Positions 1 through 6,568 of a stretch of DNA of 7,256 bases are shown here, piece after piece. Position numbers and translations under genes: made by a program. The DNA is from Bifidobacterium breve (GTDB lineage: Bacteria > Actinomycetota > Acidimicrobiia > IMCC26256 > PALSA-555). Numbering within the stretch: position 1 is the stretch's first letter; each line of letters begins with the position of its first letter. Below the pieces are notes generated by a model. The model saw only the letters and a list, made by a program, of their open reading frames with translations. It did no database searches and had not been told where the DNA came from. Location of the stretch: positions 1 through 7,256 of the forward strand of contig CAMDCC010000153.1 in assembly GCA_945889545.1 (NCBI GenBank), in the 5' to 3' direction.

Positions 1-51
1 GTCACGTTGGAGCTCAGCCCAGGTGACCGTGTCGCGAGGAACTGAACTCAC
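1..51 (-). CDS. prmC: PrmC (HemK) release-factor glutamine methyltransferase, N-terminal fragment
   Basis: Only the first 17 codons lie in the window; the gene runs off the left edge. Reading from a GTG at 51-49 gives MSSVPRDTVTWAELQRD, in which T-W-x-E-L resembles the start of the PrmC N-terminal helical domain. The GTG overlaps the prfA stop as GTGA (48-51), the usual sign of translational coupling. PrmC is known to methylate the glutamine of the GGQ motif of class I release factors using S-adenosylmethionine, and prfA-prmC is a very common gene pair. The identification rests on position, overlap and a short N-terminal match, because the methyltransferase domain with its NPPY motif is outside the window. 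Confidence 0.8.
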   Translation of the reverse strand, partial: MSSVPRDTVTWAELQRD

Positions 52-1130
52 GTCTCGCCGAGCTGCTCGCTCCGCTCCGCCGCGGCCAGCGCATCGACGA
101 TCACGTCGAGCGGCTTCTCGCCTGCGAGCACCTGATCGAGCGCCTGGACCGTCACGTTCACGCGATGGTCGGTGACGCGGTTCTCCTTGAAGTTGTACGT
201 GCGGATCTTCTCGGAGCGCCCGCCGCCCTTCACTTGATCGCGCCGCACCGACGACATCTCTGCGTCCTGGCGGTCTCGTTCCTCCTGTAACAGGCGTGAA
301 CGCAAGATGCGCAGCGCCTTGTCCTTGTTCTGCAGCTGGCTCTTCTCGTCCTGACACGTGACGACAAGGCCTGTGGGCTTGTGCGTGATGCGCACTGCGG
401 AGTCGGTGGTGTTCACTGACTGGCCTCCGGGTCCGCTCGATCGGAACACGTCGATCTCGAGATCACCGGGCGCGATCTCGACGTCGACCTCCTCGGCCTC
501 CGGCAGCACCACGACAGTTGCTGCGCTTGTGTGCACCCGACCCTGGCTCTCGGTGGTCGGCACCCGCTGCACACGATGCGGACCGGCCTCGTACTTCAGC
601 CGGGCCCACGCGTCGGGACCCTTGGCCACGAGCGTGGCTTCTCGCAGGCCGCCCATGTCGGAGGGTTGACTAGTGAGCGTCTCGACCTTCCAACCGCGCC
701 GCTTGGCCAAGCCTTCGTACATCTGGAAGAGGTCGCGAGCCCAGAGGTTCGCCTCTTCGCCGCCCTCGGCGCCTCGGATCTCGATGATCACGTTGCGACC
801 GTCGTTGGGATCGCTCGGCACCAAGAGCTCTTTGATCTTGTCCTCGAGCTCAGCGAGCCGCGCTTGCTTCTCGGTCACTTCCGTGCGGAGGTACGTCTGC
901 ATGTCGGCATCGGCTCCACCTGCCGCCTCTCCCTCCAAGAGCTCCTGAGCTTCGGCAATCTCCGATTCCGTTGCGCGGTACTCGCGGTACGCGTCGACGA
1001 CCGGCTTCAGCTCGGCGTGTCGTCGACCCGCGTCGCGCGCGGCCGCCTGATCGCCCGCCGCGTAGATCTCCGACAAGTTCGCTTCGAGCTTCTCGAGCTC
1101 GGCTTCGGCGTCATCTAGATGTTCGAACAC
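48..1130 (-). CDS. prfA: Peptide chain release factor 1 (RF1)
   Basis: This 360-residue protein has the normal length of RF1, which recognises UAA and UAG in the ribosomal A site and triggers hydrolysis of peptidyl-tRNA. The N-terminal third is charged and helical (residues about 5-105). Residues 191-193 are PTT within HRVQRVPTTESQGR, the P-x-T stop-codon recognition element of RF1; RF2 would have SPF here. The catalytic loop SSGPGGQSVN has its GGQ at residues 235-237, followed by the typical NTTDSAVRITH stretch. The start is a GTG at 1130; an in-frame TGA lies about 13 codons upstream and there is no other candidate start between, although the ribosome binding site is weak (a GGG a few bases upstream). 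prmC overlaps its stop by four bases. The DUF1501 gene ends 49 bp upstream, so prfA is probably co-transcribed with it. Confidence 0.97.
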   Translation of the reverse strand: MFEHLDDAEAELEKLEANLSEIYAAGDQAAARDAGRRHAELKPVVDAYREYRATESEIAEAQELLEGEAAGGADADMQTYLRTEVTEKQARLAELEDKIKELLVPSDPNDGRNVIIEIRGAEGGEEANLWARDLFQMYEGLAKRRGWKVETLTSQPSDMGGLREATLVAKGPDAWARLKYEAGPHRVQRVPTTESQGRVHTSAATVVVLPEAEEVDVEIAPGDLEIDVFRSSGPGGQSVNTTDSAVRITHKPTGLVVTCQDEKSQLQNKDKALRILRSRLLQEERDRQDAEMSSVRRDQVKGGGRSEKIRTYNFKENRVTDHRVNVTVQALDQVLAGEKPLDVIVDALAAAERSEQLGET

Positions 1131-1179
1131 ACACCCAGGGTACTGGCGGTCTGGTCATGCTTCCTGAGAACGGCGACCA

Positions 1180-2502
1180 CTACTTGAAGACTTGGAATGC
1201 CTTGAAGTCGTCGCCGAGCACGGCTTCCGTGTCGTTCACGCCGAGCCACGCCAATCCGGTCGCGTAGTGCCGCCGGAAGTCGTCGGTGTGGCGCAGGTTG
1301 CCGTGCGGATCGAGGTCGGTGAGCGATGGCGGCTCGCCGTACCGACCACCCTGCACGCGGGGGCCGACCACGAAGTGCACGTTCGCCGTGCCGTGATCGG
1401 TCCCACTCCCGTTCTCGGCGGCTCGGCGCCCGAACTCTGACACGGTCATCAGCGTGACCTTGTCGGCATCCTTGCCCAAGGCGTTGAAGAAGCCGTCGAT
1501 GCCGTCGTCGAGCTGCTGGAGGAGTAAGGGGTGCCGCTCGGCCTGGCCCTCGTGGGTGTCGAAGTCGCCGACGCCGTTCACGTAGATGACGCGCGGCTTC
1601 GCGGGCGATTGCACGAGCTGCGCGGCCAGGAGCAGGGATTCGGCCACGCTCGCGTCCTGGTACCGCGTGTTGCGGCGACCCGCGGCGTTGCTCTCGCCGG
1701 GATCGGGCTCTGGCCCGTCCGTCAGTGCTTGGTCGAGCTGCGTGCGCGCCTTGACTGTGAGGCCAACCGCGCGTTGCACCTGACCGACGAGTGCCGACGT
1801 GTCGACCTTCGCCGGCGTGAAGTCGCTCCAGGCTGCGACGAGCTCATCGGCGTCCTGCCCGCTTGGGGCGTCCAGCCACGCGGGGATCTGCGGTTGCAAT
1901 CCGTCGGAGTTCGCGATCGTGGTGGCGAAGGACTGCCGGCCGATGAGTGCCGGTGATGGGCCCGGCCCGATGGCGATCGCCGCGAGCGGATCGTCGAACC
2001 CCACCGTGCCGTCGAGATACGCGCCGAGCCATCCCCCGCCGCCGGCCCCACCCTTGGCCGACCACCAGATGGCGAACGATCCGAAGTGCGAGAGGTCGGG
2101 ATCGTCGTAACCGAGGCCCTGCACGATGGCGACCTGCCCATCGTCGTAGCGCTTCGCCAGTTTGGCCAGGCTCGGGTGCAATCCAACCTCGCCGTCGAGG
2201 TCGATCGCGTCGGTGACTGCGAGGGTCGGGCGCAGGTCGCGGTATCGCCCGTCGGTGAGCGGCACGACTGTGTTCAACCCGTCGTTCCCGCCACCCATCT
2301 CCACGACCACAAGGGTGCGGCCGTTGGCATCGGCTTCGAGCTCGCCCGCGCGCATCGTCGCGCCGGCCGGCTCGCCACCCCACTCCCAGACCGACAGTCC
2401 GTATCCCGCGCCGACGGTGACCGCGGTGCCGACGCCCAGCGTCCGCAGGAAGTCGCGTCGGGTGACATCTGTTCTGTTGGAGCGTGGTCGCGGCATGTTC
2501 AT
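1180..2502 (-). CDS. DUF1501 protein with Tat signal (sulfatase/phosphatase-like fold)
   Basis: This 440-residue protein belongs to DUF1501, a poorly characterised family related to the alkaline phosphatase/sulfatase superfamily. Residues about 14-37 form a twin-arginine signal (TRRDFLRTLG followed by a small hydrophobic segment), so export of the folded protein through Tat is predicted. Family hallmarks are a GGGNDGLN motif soon after the signal, DLSHF and GWLGAYLDG in the first half, GVGDFDTHEGQ in the second half, and SEFGRRAAENGSGTDHGTAN near the C-terminus. The Asp/His residues in these motifs fit metal binding, but the substrate is unknown. The ATG start overlaps the DUF1800 stop as ATGA (2499-2502), and a second ATG lies two codons in. 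Such DUF1800-DUF1501 pairs are common and the products probably act together. The gene ends in TAG, 49 bp before prfA. Confidence 0.92.
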   Translation of the reverse strand: MNMPRPRSNRTDVTRRDFLRTLGVGTAVTVGAGYGLSVWEWGGEPAGATMRAGELEADANGRTLVVVEMGGGNDGLNTVVPLTDGRYRDLRPTLAVTDAIDLDGEVGLHPSLAKLAKRYDDGQVAIVQGLGYDDPDLSHFGSFAIWWSAKGGAGGGGWLGAYLDGTVGFDDPLAAIAIGPGPSPALIGRQSFATTIANSDGLQPQIPAWLDAPSGQDADELVAAWSDFTPAKVDTSALVGQVQRAVGLTVKARTQLDQALTDGPEPDPGESNAAGRRNTRYQDASVAESLLLAAQLVQSPAKPRVIYVNGVGDFDTHEGQAERHPLLLQQLDDGIDGFFNALGKDADKVTLMTVSEFGRRAAENGSGTDHGTANVHFVVGPRVQGGRYGEPPSLTDLDPHGNLRHTDDFRRHYATGLAWLGVNDTEAVLGDDFKAFQVFK

Positions 2503-3794
2503 GTGACGGCGAACTCTGGTGAGAGGGCGGCGAGTGCGAACTGGCGCCCGGGGTCGGTCTCGCGTTCCAACACTCGGCGCGTCGACGGCTCGATGTCGAA
2601 GATGCCGAACCGCGCGAGCAGATCGTCGACCTCGGCGAGCTCGGTCGGTGGCGCCGGCAGCACGTTGAGGAGGTCGAAGGTGTGCACGAGCTGGTGCGGG
2701 CCGAGCAACAACGTGCCTTCGGGGAATCCACCCACGTTCGGCGGAACGAACGGGATGAAGCCGATCGTACTTAGCGCTTCGCCCACACCGTTGGTGTCCT
2801 GCGCACGGCGGCGGATCGCCCCGATGTCGAGCTGCGACACACCTCCGGCTTGGGCGATGCCAACGAGCTTCTCGACGGGTGTGCGCACCCGGGCGCGCAC
2901 CGAAGCCTTCGAGGTGAACGCCGACTCGGCGGCAATCGCCTCGACCAAGCCCATGATCGACCAGTCGCGGGCGAACGCATCGCCGAGACGCTCGACCGTG
3001 CGGTCGTCGGGGTCGAGACCGACGAGCTCGCGGTAGAGCTTCAACGCGATGAACCGGCCGGTCGACGGATGCTCGAGGACCACGTCGAGCGCGGTATCCA
3101 GATCAAACGCGCCGCGCTGACCAAGCAACTCCTTCTCGCCGCTGTCGTGACGCGGCGCGATGAAGATCGACTCCCACGGCCCGGCGCCGAGCTCGCTCAA
3201 TCGGCTCGAGAACCGACGACCCGGCACGTTCACGACCCAACCGGTGAACGATCGAGAGGCTTCGACCACGTCCTGCTGCTTGTAGCCACCGCCGATACCC
3301 ATGGTGAACAGCTCGAGGCACTCGCGCCCGAAGTTCTCGTTGACCATGTCGTTCTCGTTGCTGATGCCGTCGAGGTACACGAGCATCGCCGGATCCTTTG
3401 CGGCTGCGTGCAGGAGCTCGGCGAACGATCCCGTGGCGTGCGTCCGGATCATGGCGTGCTGCTGGTGCACGAGGTACGGCACCCGCACCTTGGCGATGCT
3501 GGTGGCAAAGTGGTCCTGCCAGAACCACACCAGCCGCTCTTCAATCAGGCGCGGGCTGGTCCGCATCTGATCGATCCACCACGCGATCGTCGGCACGATC
3601 TCGATCGGCTGCTGCTGGTCGTACGACGAGGGTGGCGCCATCGGCGGCGGCACAGGTGCGGGGCCGACCGACAGGTCGAGGGCACGCGCGATTGCAGCGT
3701 CGGTAGACTCGAGCCCGGCGACGATGTCGGGGTGTACCCCCATCGACAACCGTCGGACCACATGACTGATGCGCTCTCGCTCGCTGATGCTCAC
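2499..3794 (-). CDS. DUF1800 family protein
   Basis: The protein has 431 residues from the GTG at 3794 and the full set of DUF1800 motifs. These are an N-terminal HVVRRLSMG (family HLLRRAGFG), WFWQDHFATS, NENFGRECLELFTMGIGGGY followed by DVVEASRSFTGW, HDSGEKELLG, KLYRELVG, PVEKLVG and PPNVGGFPEG. The biochemical function of DUF1800 is not established; the family regularly occurs next to DUF1501. An ATG at 3830 would add 12 residues but has no Shine-Dalgarno sequence, whereas the GTG at 3794 has GAGG about 9 nt upstream, so I prefer the GTG with modest certainty. Neither start gives a signal peptide, in contrast to the Tat-tagged DUF1501 partner. The stop overlaps the DUF1501 start, and the DUF222-HNH gene ends 37-73 bp upstream on the same strand. 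Confidence 0.92.
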   Translation of the reverse strand: MSISERERISHVVRRLSMGVHPDIVAGLESTDAAIARALDLSVGPAPVPPPMAPPSSYDQQQPIEIVPTIAWWIDQMRTSPRLIEERLVWFWQDHFATSIAKVRVPYLVHQQHAMIRTHATGSFAELLHAAAKDPAMLVYLDGISNENDMVNENFGRECLELFTMGIGGGYKQQDVVEASRSFTGWVVNVPGRRFSSRLSELGAGPWESIFIAPRHDSGEKELLGQRGAFDLDTALDVVLEHPSTGRFIALKLYRELVGLDPDDRTVERLGDAFARDWSIMGLVEAIAAESAFTSKASVRARVRTPVEKLVGIAQAGGVSQLDIGAIRRRAQDTNGVGEALSTIGFIPFVPPNVGGFPEGTLLLGPHQLVHTFDLLNVLPAPPTELAEVDDLLARFGIFDIEPSTRRVLERETDPGRQFALAALSPEFAVT

Positions 3795-3867
3795 GATGGA
3801 AAGCCTCGCGTCGGAATGTGAAGGAACCATGAAGTGACGCTGATGGGCTGACCAAGCGACTCCGTGG

Positions 3868-5049
3868 TCATGGCGGGTCGGGGCCGGTGCCGGGTGGGAC
3901 GAGGTCCCAGTTTTGGGTGGTGCCGGTGACTTTCCATCCCTCGTTGGTCTTGAGTCGGTGGTGGTACCAGCAGATCAGCCAGAGGTTGGAGATCTTGGTG
4001 AGCCCGCCTTCGGATTTCGGGACGACATGGTCGATCTCGAGGTGGAAGTCGGCGTCGCACCCTACGACGCCGCACACCGGGTACTGCTGGTCGAGCCAGG
4101 CCACCATCCACGGCGGGTAGTAGCGCCGGTCGGTGAAGTACTCGGGGAGCTGGCCAGGGTCGGCCGGTACTTCGCGGATCTTGGCGGTGGCGAGCATTTG
4201 CTTGGCGATCGTGACCGGGATCGGCCCGATGCCCGGGATCTCGCAGCGTTGCCCCGGCTTGGCGTAGCCCTGTTCGGCGATGTCGGCGTCGGCGATCAGC
4301 GTGGCGCCGGTGGCTTTGCGTGGCCCGCGGGTGATGAGCGCGTGCAGCGCATCAGCCGCGTAGGCCTCGCGCGCTTCGCGTCCCCCCACAGCGCGCGCCG
4401 CGCGGAACAACAGATCGGTCTCGGCATCCAACGCGGCGTTGACCTCGGCGCCCTTGTCGGGCGAGAGCCGCCACATCCCACAGGTCGCAGTGTCGGGATC
4501 CACCCACGTCCGCAACGATCGCTGATCGTGCAAGCGTTGCGCCCACGCGGCGTCGTCAGCCTCGGCCGACGCTCGCACCCGGCGACAGCGGTCCTTCAGG
4601 CCCTTCATCGTCGTGCCCCGCTGCGCGACTGCGACCAGCTCCGCCTCCGCCGACGGGTCTTTGCGCGCCGCGCCCGCGATCTCGTGGGCTTGGGCTTCGG
4701 ACAGCTTCCCAGCCCGGAACGCCGCGTTTGTCGCTGGCAGCTCGCTGAGCGCTTCGGCCGTCTCCATGGCCCGGAACGCCGATGCGCCGGTCACTCCGGT
4801 CTTGCGGGCCAACCAATCGGCGGCACACCGCGCACCACTCTCCCGGTACGCGTGGGTCTTATCGACCTGCTGCACCGCCAACGCAGTTCCCGCCTGACCC
4901 AGATGCGTGACCTTGGCGAAGCGCTCCACCGCCCGCACCGCACCCCGGGCGTCGAGCAGACCCGGCTCGAAGTCGCGAACGAACACCTCAATGGTGGCGA
5001 TCGCGCTGTCGAGCTCCCGAACGTCCATCTGCATCGTCGCGGCCTGCAT
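3868..5049 (-). CDS. DUF222 / HNH endonuclease domain protein (13E12-repeat type)
   Basis: This 393-residue protein has the actinobacterial DUF222-HNH architecture. The DUF222 region covers about residues 25-275 (helical, Ala/Arg rich). A C-terminal HNH nuclease domain follows at about 320-370. Putative zinc ligands are C326, C331 and C360 with H363/H364, and the catalytic signature is DH at 340-341, N355 and HH at 363-364 (family pattern DHxxP..GG.T...NL..LCxxHH, here IC-W-YHH). The ORF is intact and full length, so a working nuclease is plausible, but the target is unknown; the family occurs in many copies in actinobacteria and is linked to mobile-element-like spread. The start is uncertain: an AGGGG directly abuts the ATG at 5049, leaving no spacer, while the ATG at 5034 has AGG 8 nt upstream. 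A putative LexA box lies about 115 bp upstream. Confidence 0.93.
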   Translation of the reverse strand: MQAATMQMDVRELDSAIATIEVFVRDFEPGLLDARGAVRAVERFAKVTHLGQAGTALAVQQVDKTHAYRESGARCAADWLARKTGVTGASAFRAMETAEALSELPATNAAFRAGKLSEAQAHEIAGAARKDPSAEAELVAVAQRGTTMKGLKDRCRRVRASAEADDAAWAQRLHDQRSLRTWVDPDTATCGMWRLSPDKGAEVNAALDAETDLLFRAARAVGGREAREAYAADALHALITRGPRKATGATLIADADIAEQGYAKPGQRCEIPGIGPIPVTIAKQMLATAKIREVPADPGQLPEYFTDRRYYPPWMVAWLDQQYPVCGVVGCDADFHLEIDHVVPKSEGGLTKISNLWLICWYHHRLKTNEGWKVTGTTQNWDLVPPGTGPDPP

Positions 5050-5075
5050 CCCCTGATCTCAAAGACGGGTATCGA

Positions 5076-5097
5076 CCAGCCGGCATCGCCGGGCTGG
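5076..5097 (-). promoter_or_regulatory. GC-rich stem-loop in the HNH leader
   Basis: On the coding strand CCAGC(C)CGGC pairs with GCCGGCTGG across a GAT loop: nine base pairs with a single bulged C. It ends 26 nt before the ATG at 5049, close enough to affect ribosome access. It has no T-run behind it, so it is not an intrinsic terminator. The same dyad could also fold on the plus strand. Confidence 0.5.
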
Positions 5098-5115
5098 GAG
5101 CCTCCGAAGAGGCCC
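5098..5115 (-). promoter_or_regulatory. UUCG-tetraloop hairpin in the HNH leader
   Basis: On the coding strand GCCTC-TTCG-GAGGC forms a perfect five-pair stem closed by the very stable C(UUCG)G tetraloop; a G-T wobble and one more G-C pair extend it to seven. It sits directly before the second leader hairpin with no spacer, so a transcript starting near the SOS box would carry two stacked hairpins before the HNH start codon. Confidence 0.5.
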
Positions 5116-5158
5116 ACCGAAGGCAGGACGTCAGGCTCGTCCGCGAAGCACTTCGAGT

Positions 5159-5192
5159 ACTGTAGCGAACGTACGTTCGATATGCAAGTCAA
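5159..5192 (-). promoter_or_regulatory. Possible promoter of the HNH gene overlapping the SOS box
   Basis: TTGACT (5192-5187 on the minus strand) matches five of six -35 consensus bases. The best -10-like hexamer downstream is TACAGT (5164-5159), four of six, but the spacer is 22 bp, longer than the 16-19 usual for sigma-70-type promoters. The LexA-type palindrome lies exactly between the two hexamers, where a bound repressor would block polymerase. The hexamers are weak evidence alone; the arrangement is what makes a promoter here plausible. Confidence 0.4.
5165..5180 (-). promoter_or_regulatory. Putative LexA binding site (SOS box)
   Basis: The coding strand reads TCGAACGTACGTTCGC, which matches the actinobacterial SOS-box consensus TCGAAC-N4-GTTCGA at 11 of 12 defined bases. 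Its core CGAACGTACGTTCG (5166-5179) is a perfect 14-bp palindrome including the spacer. It lies about 115 bp upstream of the DUF222-HNH start. In Mycobacterium tuberculosis several genes of the 13E12 (DUF222) family are known to carry SOS boxes, which supports the assignment. LexA itself is not in this window, so binding is inferred. Confidence 0.7.
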
Positions 5193-5283
5193 CCAGGAGG
5201 TTTTCTCAGGCCCAAGGGTGCTGGTCAAAGACTTCTTTGAAAGATTTCTCGCTCGGCAAACGACGCGAGCCCTCCTGAGTACC

Positions 5284-5571
5284 TCACCGGTGGTACTCGG
5301 GCGGGAAGTGATCACGAATGTCGGCCTCGATTTCGTCAACCGGCCTCCCTGCCATCAGATCCTCGCAAGCAAGATCCACCCACTCGCTGCGCTCGGGAGC
5401 CGACACGACTGCAGGGTCGAGCACGCGATCCACAAGCCGCGCGGCTCGCTCGAGTTCATGCTGCGGTGGCCTTGGTGGGCGGGTGGCAAATGACGGTGGC
5501 CCAGATCCACGGATCAAGGCGACGACGAACCAGGCCAGGAGAAGTCCAAAGGCTCCGACTCCCCACCACAC
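5284..5571 (-). CDS. Small single-pass membrane protein of unknown function
   Basis: I do not recognise a family. From a GTG at 5571 the product is 95 residues; a TTG at 5580 would give 98. It opens with one hydrophobic segment (WWGVGAFGLLLAWFVVALIR), then a Pro-rich linker (PPSFATRPPRPP), then an acidic helical tail (HELERAARLVDRVLDP... EWVDLACEDLMAGRPVDEIEADIRDHFPPEYHR). The topology suggests a membrane-anchored protein with a soluble tail. The GTG has an AGGG about 10 nt upstream. The reading frame stays open much further upstream, but only in the shadow of the DUF1385 gene, so the start must lie after that gene's stop at 5619. It follows DUF1385 by about 40 bp on the same strand and may be co-transcribed with it. 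Confidence 0.65.
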   Translation of the reverse strand: MWWGVGAFGLLLAWFVVALIRGSGPPSFATRPPRPPQHELERAARLVDRVLDPAVVSAPERSEWVDLACEDLMAGRPVDEIEADIRDHFPPEYHR

Positions 5572-5618
5572 GATCGTCAAGCCCTGTGTGGAGAACCAGC
5601 CGCTCTGGCCGGCAACCG

Positions 5619-6563
5619 CTAGGCGGGGCTGAAGGTGGGTTGACCGGAGCCGACGGGGCCGGTCTCGACCGGGCGAGCCTGCACCTCGGCGAGCTGCTCG
5701 GCCGTCATCACGGCACGCAGCGATGCGATCGCCACCTCGAGCTGGTCGAGGGAAGGCTCGCGGGTCGTGAGCTTCTGGAGCGCGAGTCCGGGCTTCATGA
5801 GGATGCGCACGGTGCGGCTCTGCATGTGTCGCGCCGAGTACCGGATGGCCTCGTAAGCGATCCCAGCAACCAGTGGGATCAGCACAATGCGAGACAGGAG
5901 CAGCAACGGCAGAGCGGGTCGCCCGACGAAGGAGTACACGAAGATCGTGACGACCATCACGGTGAGCAAGAAGTTCGTGCCGCACCGCACGTGCTCCGTG
6001 GTGTACCGCTGCGCGGACTCCGGCGTGAGCTCCACACCGTTCTCGTACGCGGCGATCGCCTTGTGCTCGGCGCCGTGGTACTGGAACACGCGCTTGATGT
6101 CGGGGAGCAAACCGATCAGTAAGAGATAGCCGAGGAAGATCCCCATGCGGATCGCGCCTTCGAGCAGGTGGTACTCGAAGCCCTTCACGTTGATCGCGTC
6201 GCCGAGCGCGCTGGTACCGAGTGCGGGAAGCACGAGGAACACCGACATGAAGAAGACGAGTGAGATGCCCATCGTCACCTTCATGGCCTTGGGCGAGATG
6301 CGCTCCTCTTCGGGGAGCTGACGGTCGGCCGACCAAGCGAGCGCCCTGAAGCCGAGCGACAGCGATTCGCCGAGGCTCATCACGCCGCGGATGATCGGCA
6401 GGTGGCTGTAGCGATCGGTCCAGCGCGGCGCGTCGTGCACGACGAGCTCGAGCTCGCCCTCAGGGTTACGGACGGCGACTGCCCAGCTGGTGAGGCCGCG
6501 CATCATGACGCCTTCCATGACGGCTTGGCCGCCCATGTAGCGCGGTGCGTTCGCGTCGGCCAC
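5619..6563 (-). CDS. DUF1385 (YqhQ-like) integral membrane protein
   Basis: This 314-residue protein belongs to DUF1385, the family of Bacillus YqhQ, described only as a predicted metal-dependent membrane enzyme of unknown function. The N-terminal hallmark is YMGGQAVMEGVMMRG (residues 9-23). A second hallmark, HGAEHKAIAAYENG (163-176), supplies candidate metal-binding His/Glu residues and is followed by RCGTNFLL (193-200). Likely membrane helices lie at about 96-117, 136-154, 197-215 and 217-238. The C-terminal tail (about 258-314) carries a short helical segment and is soluble. The GTG at 6563, five nt after the rpmE stop, is chosen because the hallmark starts a few residues later and AGAAGG, inside the rpmE 3' end, lies 10 nt upstream. 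Any longer version would have to read through rpmE in another frame. Confidence 0.93.
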   Translation of the reverse strand: MADANAPRYMGGQAVMEGVMMRGLTSWAVAVRNPEGELELVVHDAPRWTDRYSHLPIIRGVMSLGESLSLGFRALAWSADRQLPEEERISPKAMKVTMGISLVFFMSVFLVLPALGTSALGDAINVKGFEYHLLEGAIRMGIFLGYLLLIGLLPDIKRVFQYHGAEHKAIAAYENGVELTPESAQRYTTEHVRCGTNFLLTVMVVTIFVYSFVGRPALPLLLLSRIVLIPLVAGIAYEAIRYSARHMQSRTVRILMKPGLALQKLTTREPSLDQLEVAIASLRAVMTAEQLAEVQARPVETGPVGSGQPTFSPA

Positions 6564-6568
6564 CGTGA

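Larger units (their letters stand above)
5050..5283. other. Intergenic regulatory region upstream of the DUF222-HNH gene
   Basis: No convincing gene lies in these 234 bp between the small membrane protein gene and the HNH gene. The part from about 5155 to 5250 is visibly richer in A and T than its surroundings. It contains, in coding-strand order, a TCAAAG-AAGT-CTTTGA dyad, a TTGACT hexamer, a near-perfect LexA-type palindrome, a weak -10-like TACAGT, a CGAAG-TG-CTTCG dyad and two GC-rich stem-loops before the HNH start. No hairpin is followed by a T-run, so I see no intrinsic terminator for the upstream gene. Confidence 0.7.

Noticed and set aside
1120..1129. TGTTCGAACA palindrome at the prfA start as a LexA site
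   Set aside because: The half-sites are in the wrong order and spacing (GTTC then GAAC, with no gap) for an SOS box; a chance ten-base palindrome is likely.
2086..3036. Plus-strand open frame of 316 codons
   Set aside because: It is antisense to DUF1501 and DUF1800, both carrying full family motifs, and has no recognisable content.
5194..5277. CAGGAGG / CCTCCTG inverted repeat 70 bp apart as mobile-element ends
   Set aside because: Seven bases is too short, the interval is tiny and contains no transposase, and no target duplication is visible.
3913..5493. Long plus-strand open frame (526 codons) opposite the HNH gene
   Set aside because: It is antisense to a well-supported DUF222-HNH gene and reads as low-complexity Arg/Gly/Leu-rich sequence with no family motif, typical of shadow frames in high-GC DNA.
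5183..5493. Plus-strand frame starting at ATG 5183, with AGGAGG at 5195-5200
   Set aside because: The AGGAGG lies after the ATG and 17 nt before the next GTG, so it serves neither. Most of the frame is antisense to the small membrane protein gene, which has a clear helix and tail.
5284..6336. A 350-residue version of the small membrane protein
   Set aside because: The upstream 250 residues are the out-of-frame shadow of the DUF1385 gene, rich in Arg, Pro and Ala; only the part after 5619 looks like a protein.
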